Below, in pieces: positions 19,690 through 22,136 of a DNA stretch of 22,136 nt; position 1 is the stretch's first letter, and each line of letters begins with the position of its first letter. Origin of the DNA: a virus. The notes under the pieces are model-generated. The model saw nothing but the letters and a program-made list of their open reading frames with translations, was not told where the DNA came from and searched no databases. The translations under genes and the position numbers were made by a program. The stretch lies in IMG/VR virus record IMGVR_UViG_3300007734_000475, positions 1 through 22,136 of that record; one strand, 5' to 3'.

Positions 19690-20129
19690 GCTTCCCCCTT
19701 AATGCCGTGTGCGGCTTCAATGGCTCGGGCAAAGTAAATGCACCAGTCTCTGTCTGTCACAGTTTCATCAGGAACGCTGTTCTCGCAAGAAAATATCTCC
19801 TCATCCGTCAGCGGCTTGCGCTGTGGTGGGGTAAGAGCAACATCAACAGCCGCCATGTAAATAGATGCCGCATGACCCGCATACAAACGCTCGTCATAGC
19901 CCTCTGTTGAACACTCATCCATTGCTTTAAGCATTTCATTGGTTGGCTCTATTGGAACAAGTTTCCACGCCACAGGCTCCTGCTCTGGCTGTGCCAAGGC
20001 TTCTTTAATGGCGGTTCTTGCGTCGTCATACAGGTCTATTGCCTTTTCGGTTGGCTGAAATGTGCCAACGTGATACCAAGCCTCCTCCAACGCCTCCAGC
20101 GCCAGCTTCAATGCTTCGTCTTTAGTCAT
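19686..20129 (-). CDS. Phage accessory protein with ALE-type helical N-terminus
   Basis: 147 residues from the ATG at 20129, which has AAGGAGG upstream; a frame extending to 20252 would overlap the upstream gene by over 100 nt and is rejected. MTKDEALKLALEALEEAWYH is close to the start of the plus-strand gene at 8560. Then come ARTAIKEALAQPEQEPVAWK, VPIEPTNEMLKAMDECS, and PLTDEEIFSCENSVPDE in the C-terminal half. The QPEQEPVAW joint and LTDEEI end are typical of modular hypothetical phage proteins seen many times in phages of Gram-negative hosts, with no known function. It overlaps neighbours by 4 nt on both ends. Confidence 0.75.
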   Translation of the reverse strand: MTKDEALKLALEALEEAWYHVGTFQPTEKAIDLYDDARTAIKEALAQPEQEPVAWKLVPIEPTNEMLKAMDECSTEGYDERLYAGHAASIYMAAVDVALTPPQRKPLTDEEIFSCENSVPDETVTDRDWCIYFARAIEAAHGIKGEA

Positions 20130-20314
20130 CTCACCCTCCTTAATGGCTCTTGATACTTCTCTGGTGGCGGTGGTGGAGGAATCATATTCTCCGAGGGTGG
20201 AGTCCATCCATGCTTTCTCCATAGTGCTTGGACATCCGATCCAGACTCCCATTTAAAGTCTTTCAGAGGGACTGAAGGGTAGCTAATCTTGGAATGTGGT
20301 GGTAGTTCTATCAT
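20126..20314 (-). CDS. Small Pro-rich hypothetical protein
   Basis: 62 residues. MIELPPHSKISYPSVPLKDF, then ALWRKHGWTPPSENMIPPPP and an Arg-rich end (YQEPLRRVR). The WRKHGWTPPSE piece resembles a short motif found in phage early proteins. A Pro-run hints at an extended linker or binding peptide. It has 4-nt overlaps with the genes on both sides. No function is assigned. Confidence 0.6.
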   Translation of the reverse strand: MIELPPHSKISYPSVPLKDFKWESGSDVQALWRKHGWTPPSENMIPPPPPPEKYQEPLRRVR

Positions 20315-20643
20315 TTTGCTGCCCTCATCACCCTTTGATTACGACCAAATTTGCCTCGTTTGACACCCGAAACTTCAATAAATCCCTTGTCTAACAAAGC
20401 ACGATACCTTGCCGTTATTGAGGAATATGGGTAGTCTGGGAACATACCAAGGATGTCGTCTGAGATACACCCCTCTGGAAAGCCTTTAATAGCCTCATAG
20501 ACCATTGTTTCTAGCTTGGTGGTGTCAACTGCTTGAGCTGCTTGATGGCTCGTTACAGGGTCTTCTCGTCTAGCCAGTTTAAACGCTGGCGTACCAAAGA
20601 ATCTTTCCATTGATTCTTTCATGCTTCCAAAAATATCATTCAT
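20311..20643 (-). CDS. Winged-helix-like DNA-binding protein
   Basis: 110 residues. EDPVTSHQAAQAVDTTKLET (about 28-47), VYEAIKGFPEGCISDDILGM, then YSSITARYRALLDKGFIEVS and a GKFGRNQRVM wing form the pattern of small phage winged-helix proteins (SHxAA ... hSDDI ... ITxRxxxLxxKGxI). They probably bind DNA and may regulate early genes or replication; the target is unknown. Ribosome site GGAG lies in a repeated 17-nt leader. A T3-promoter-like sequence lies directly upstream. The gene leads the distal part of the minus block and overlaps the next gene by 4 nt. Confidence 0.7.
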   Translation of the reverse strand: MNDIFGSMKESMERFFGTPAFKLARREDPVTSHQAAQAVDTTKLETMVYEAIKGFPEGCISDDILGMFPDYPYSSITARYRALLDKGFIEVSGVKRGKFGRNQRVMRAAK

Positions 20644-20644
20644 T

Positions 20645-20661
20645 TATTAACTCCTATTAGT
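20645..20661 (-). repeat. Repeated 17-nt leader, copy 1 (before 20643 start)
   Basis: ACTAATAGGAGTTAATA on the minus strand, holding the AGGAG ribosome site just before the start codon. Two more copies lie at 21646-21662 and 22030-22046, with at most two or three differences in 17. Confidence 0.7.
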
Positions 20662-20673
20662 GAGGGTACTAAC
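20651..20673 (-). promoter_or_regulatory. T3-phage-promoter-like sequence
   Basis: The minus strand reads AGTTAGTACCCTCACTAATA followed by GGAG. ACCCTCACTAA (11 nt, 20657-20667) is identical to the core of the bacteriophage T3 RNA polymerase promoter, and TAGGAG stands where T3 has AGGGAG. An inverted repeat TTAGT/ACTAA (20657-20661, 20668-20672) covers the same bases, so an operator is an alternative. The lack of a visible single-subunit polymerase gene in this window keeps confidence low. Confidence 0.3.
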
Positions 20674-20729
20674 TGCTCGTCCGCTAGCTTGAAAAGTCTT
20701 TGCACAGCGTTCCCCTCGGGAAAAGTTTA
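20674..20729 (-). other. Untranslated stretch between the SSB-like gene and the winged-helix gene
   Basis: 56 nt without a gene. It holds a small hairpin TTCCC/GGGAA just after the SSB-like stop, with no T-run to make a standard terminator, and a GCTAGC palindrome. It may be a processing or regulatory spacer. Confidence 0.35.
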
Positions 20730-20984
20730 TCAGAAAGGCATTGATTCGTCATCAAATCCTGTTGCTTTAGAACGCTCTGATGGCTTGGGTTTATATTCGT
20801 CACGAGGCGCTACTGCCAAACCCATAAACTTGCCCTTCTTACCCTCTTTAATCCATGCTGATAGCCAATAGTCTTTGCCATCAACAGTAATATTTCCCTT
20901 GTACTGAGGAGACCTTTCATTCTCGATTTTGTCGGATTTAAAAAGGACACCGCTGTTGTCCCGCTGATTTTGTTTCTTTTCCAT
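20730..20984 (-). CDS. SSB-like single-stranded DNA-binding protein with acidic tip
   Basis: 84 residues from the ATG at 20984, which has AAGGAG upstream; longer versions lie inside the annealing-protein gene. The core (SGVLFKSDKIENERSPQYKG, VDGKDYWLSAWIKEGKK, FMGLAVAPRDE) is a small OB-like strand pattern rich in Lys and aromatic residues. The last residues, GFDDESMPF, closely resemble the acidic C-terminal tip of bacterial SSB (E. coli DFDDDIPF), the docking point for SSB partner proteins. It starts inside the stop codon of the annealing gene (1-nt overlap), a fitting partner. The role is inferred from tip, core and context. Confidence 0.65.
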   Translation of the reverse strand: MEKKQNQRDNSGVLFKSDKIENERSPQYKGNITVDGKDYWLSAWIKEGKKGKFMGLAVAPRDEYKPKPSERSKATGFDDESMPF

Positions 20985-21646
20985 TACAGCTCCTTCGCCT
21001 TTTTTAATGATGTACGCACTTTGCTTGGCAGAAGTGTCCAGAGGGCAATTTTCTGTTCCCCGTCTAGGTTCTGCTCTTCCAATTTTACCCAAGCTGCCTT
21101 GGGATCACCCTGTTCGCAAGTAGCAATCAGTTCAATTGCTAATTCCTCTAGGTATCGTAATTCCTCCATAGGAATGTTGTCTGTTGCGCCCTGAGTAGGC
21201 GTAATCACTACTGATCTGCCCTCTTCTGGTAGGTCTTCACCCGCATAGATGTATAGAGAGAGTCCATGTAGGGCTAAAGCCTTGGTCATGCACCTCATAA
21301 TGGCTGTATTGACCGCAAAAGCATCAGGATTAGGGATAGCCTTGTTCCGATAGTCCATGACGGGTAACTGGCAAGTCATTGGCTTTTTAAACATGGTAAC
21401 TGTAACAAATACCATTGCTGTGCCGTTAATGTCCATAAAGCACTTGCCATCGAACATCTCTACCCTATAAGTAGCGTCTGCATCAGCTTTGAGAGCCTCT
21501 GCCCATGCCCAAGCCCATGACAGGTAGGACAGGCCGTTCTTTTTCTCAAGATGACCATTGACATTTGTTGCCAACAGTTTTGCAATTAACTCTTTGCGTT
21601 CAACCAAAGTGCCTGGTTGGTTTGGGTCTTGTGTATAAGTGTTCAT
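20984..21646 (-). CDS. DUF1071-type single-strand annealing protein (Sak3/Erf-like group)
   Basis: 220 residues. The start at 21646 is chosen because ACAGGAGTTAAT precedes it; an 18-codon longer frame lies upstream of this site. GHLEKKNGLSYLSWAWAWAE (31-50) and MDYRNKAIPNPDAFAVNTAI then MRCMTKALALHGLSLYIYAG (97-136) are the two signature blocks of the DUF1071 family, phage proteins thought to anneal complementary strands in homologous recombination. The C-terminal third is helical and acidic, then basic (KVRTSLKKAKEL). The adjacent SSB-like gene supports a recombination module. No exonuclease partner is seen in the window. Confidence 0.82.
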   Translation of the reverse strand: MNTYTQDPNQPGTLVERKELIAKLLATNVNGHLEKKNGLSYLSWAWAWAEALKADADATYRVEMFDGKCFMDINGTAMVFVTVTMFKKPMTCQLPVMDYRNKAIPNPDAFAVNTAIMRCMTKALALHGLSLYIYAGEDLPEEGRSVVITPTQGATDNIPMEELRYLEELAIELIATCEQGDPKAAWVKLEEQNLDGEQKIALWTLLPSKVRTSLKKAKEL

Positions 21647-21662
21647 ATTAACTCCTGTAAGT
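21646..21662 (-). repeat. Repeated 17-nt leader, copy 2 (before 21646 start)
   Basis: ACTTACAGGAGTTAATA on the minus strand, whose last base is the A of the start codon. It overlaps the end of the upstream gene. Confidence 0.7.
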
Positions 21663-21833
21663 ATCGAACTCGTCTTCAATGATTGCTTTTTGTTGGTCAA
21701 GGTCTAAATCCTTGAACTCGATGAAGTCTGCTTCTTGGCAGCAAACTATTTTATCTCCCTTGATTGCCAGGCAATAAGGGCAGTAGTGGATGTCTGAGAA
21801 CTCTTCCACAAAGAATTGAAATAGTGTTTTCAT
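21648..21833 (-). CDS. Small Cys-containing conserved phage protein
   Basis: 61 residues from the ATG at 21833, in an ATGA overlap with the upstream stop; a longer frame begins in the upstream gene and is rejected. MKTLFQFFVEEFSDIHYCPY, then CLAIKGDKIVCCQEADFIEF. CxxC at 27-30 plus Cys40-Cys41 could hold zinc. The HYCPYC ... CCQExDFI pattern recurs in early regions of many tailed phages without a known role. The acidic C-terminus (DLDLDQQKAIIEDEF) is helical. Confidence 0.7.
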   Translation of the reverse strand: MKTLFQFFVEEFSDIHYCPYCLAIKGDKIVCCQEADFIEFKDLDLDQQKAIIEDEFDTYRS

Positions 21834-22030
21834 GTGAGACTCTCGAAAGCCATTTCCCACACAACATCACCCGCCAGATCGGTGAGCTTGTTCAACTCAT
21901 CTTCTGTCAATGGTGTTCCATCTTCGTAGTATCCATCTGAGAAGTAGGCATCAGAGAAATCTGGGAAGTCTCTGCTATCTACTCCATCTACTTCTAGGTC
22001 AACGACCTTTTTTCCATTAAGCATCGGCAT
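21830..22030 (-). CDS. Small acidic conserved phage protein
   Basis: 66 residues from the ATG at 22030, which has AGGAG 5 nt upstream; a GTG at 22036 overlaps that site and is rejected. VDGVDSRDFPDFSDAYFSDG, YYEDGTPLTEDELNKLTDLA, then VVWEMAFESL. This pattern (DGxDxRDxPDFxDAY ... YEDGTPLTxxEL) is a common conserved phage protein in early regions, function unknown. It is strongly acidic. It is the first gene of the visible minus block and overlaps the next by 4 nt. Confidence 0.72.
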   Translation of the reverse strand: MPMLNGKKVVDLEVDGVDSRDFPDFSDAYFSDGYYEDGTPLTEDELNKLTDLAGDVVWEMAFESLT

Positions 22031-22046
22031 ATTCACTCCTGTTAGT
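22030..22046 (-). repeat. Repeated 17-nt leader, copy 3 (before 22030 start)
   Basis: ACTAACAGGAGTGAATA on the minus strand with AGGAG as ribosome site. Confidence 0.7.
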
Positions 22047-22136
22047 TTATTAAAAGTGTCCGTTTTTGCAATTCGTCCCTAAACTTCATGTCGAAACATA
22101 AATATTGGGCTTAAGTTTCGATGGCATTGCAACTGT
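22047..22136 (-). promoter_or_regulatory. Gene-free upstream region with inverted repeats
   Basis: About 90 nt of AT-rich sequence up to the window edge, with no gene seen. It holds TCGAAAC (22091-22097) and GTTTCGA (22115-22121), a 7-bp inverted repeat 17 nt apart, and TTGCAAT (22066-22072) and ATTGCAA (22126-22132). These look like operator arms or part of a promoter/regulatory region for the minus block. No clear -35/-10 pair with good spacing was found. Confidence 0.35.

Noticed and set aside
19325-19910. Plus-strand open frames opposite the early block
   Set aside because: No coding features; the minus-strand frames are chained by ATGA overlaps and carry ribosome sites.
20130-20252. Longer start for the accessory protein ending at 19686
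   Set aside because: The ATG at 20129 has a very good ribosome site and an ATGA overlap, and its protein start matches that of the gene at 8560.
1-22136. tRNA genes, insertion sequences, integrase or attachment sites
   Set aside because: No cloverleaf-like sequence, transposase motif or recombinase was found; gaps between genes are all under 100 nt.

Overview
The window is a stretch of a tailed-phage genome (Caudoviricetes, podovirus-like). It reads scaffold, major capsid, head decoration, adaptor, nozzle, self-cleaving tail fibre, internal/ejection proteins and lysis genes, then meets an oppositely oriented block with a recombination/ssDNA-binding pair. A short-tail layout is inferred from an adaptor followed directly by a nozzle/propeller-type protein and a fibre, with no tape measure, tail-tube or sheath genes, and from large ejection-type proteins after the fibre. 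No terminase, portal, integrase or polymerase lies here; terminase and portal are expected just upstream of base 1. The nested Rz/Rz1-type spanins and lipoprotein signals imply a Gram-negative host. Base composition is moderate to AT-leaning, and small-gene families of this kind are frequent in freshwater and marine phage genomes; a betaproteobacterial freshwater host is a guess, not shown by the sequence.

Layout: (1) 1-1890, plus strand: end of a scaffold-like protein, the HK97-fold major coat protein, a strong terminator, a decoration-type protein, a second terminator. (2) 1896-3470: eight very small genes, six of them lysine-rich and chained by 4-nt stop/start overlaps. (3) 3467-8551: small virion-type protein, adaptor, nozzle, and a fibre with four repeats and a C-terminal S74 autoprotease/chaperone. 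(4) 8560-9455: five micro-genes, two sharing a 29-bp direct repeat. (5) 9461-14841: internal virion (ejection) proteins, one split by an apparent 1-nt frameshift near 11879. (6) 14841-17477: a run of small membrane proteins, a Cys-rich lipoprotein, a holin candidate, nested i-/o-spanin genes and a GH19 endolysin. (7) 17513-19000: a HELLH zincin-like protein, an HTH-metallophosphoesterase and a two-helix membrane micro-protein. (8) 19009-22030, minus strand: small accessory genes, a winged-helix-like protein, an SSB-like protein ending in an acidic tip, and a DUF1071-type single-strand annealing protein. The two blocks converge with 8 nt between stop codons.

The plus block looks like one late unit for assembly, DNA delivery and lysis; the minus block looks like an early accessory/recombination unit. 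Translation is very tightly coupled: I count 21 four-nucleotide start/stop overlaps (ATGA, GTGA or TTGA). No gene-free stretch exceeds 100 nt, and I saw no tRNA, rRNA, CRISPR array or insertion sequence. Most interesting points: the split ejection gene, the lysine-rich micro-gene cassette, the SSB-like tip beside the annealing protein, a T3-promoter-like site at 20651-20673, a 17-bp leader repeated before three early genes, and a dispersed family of small helical proteins.
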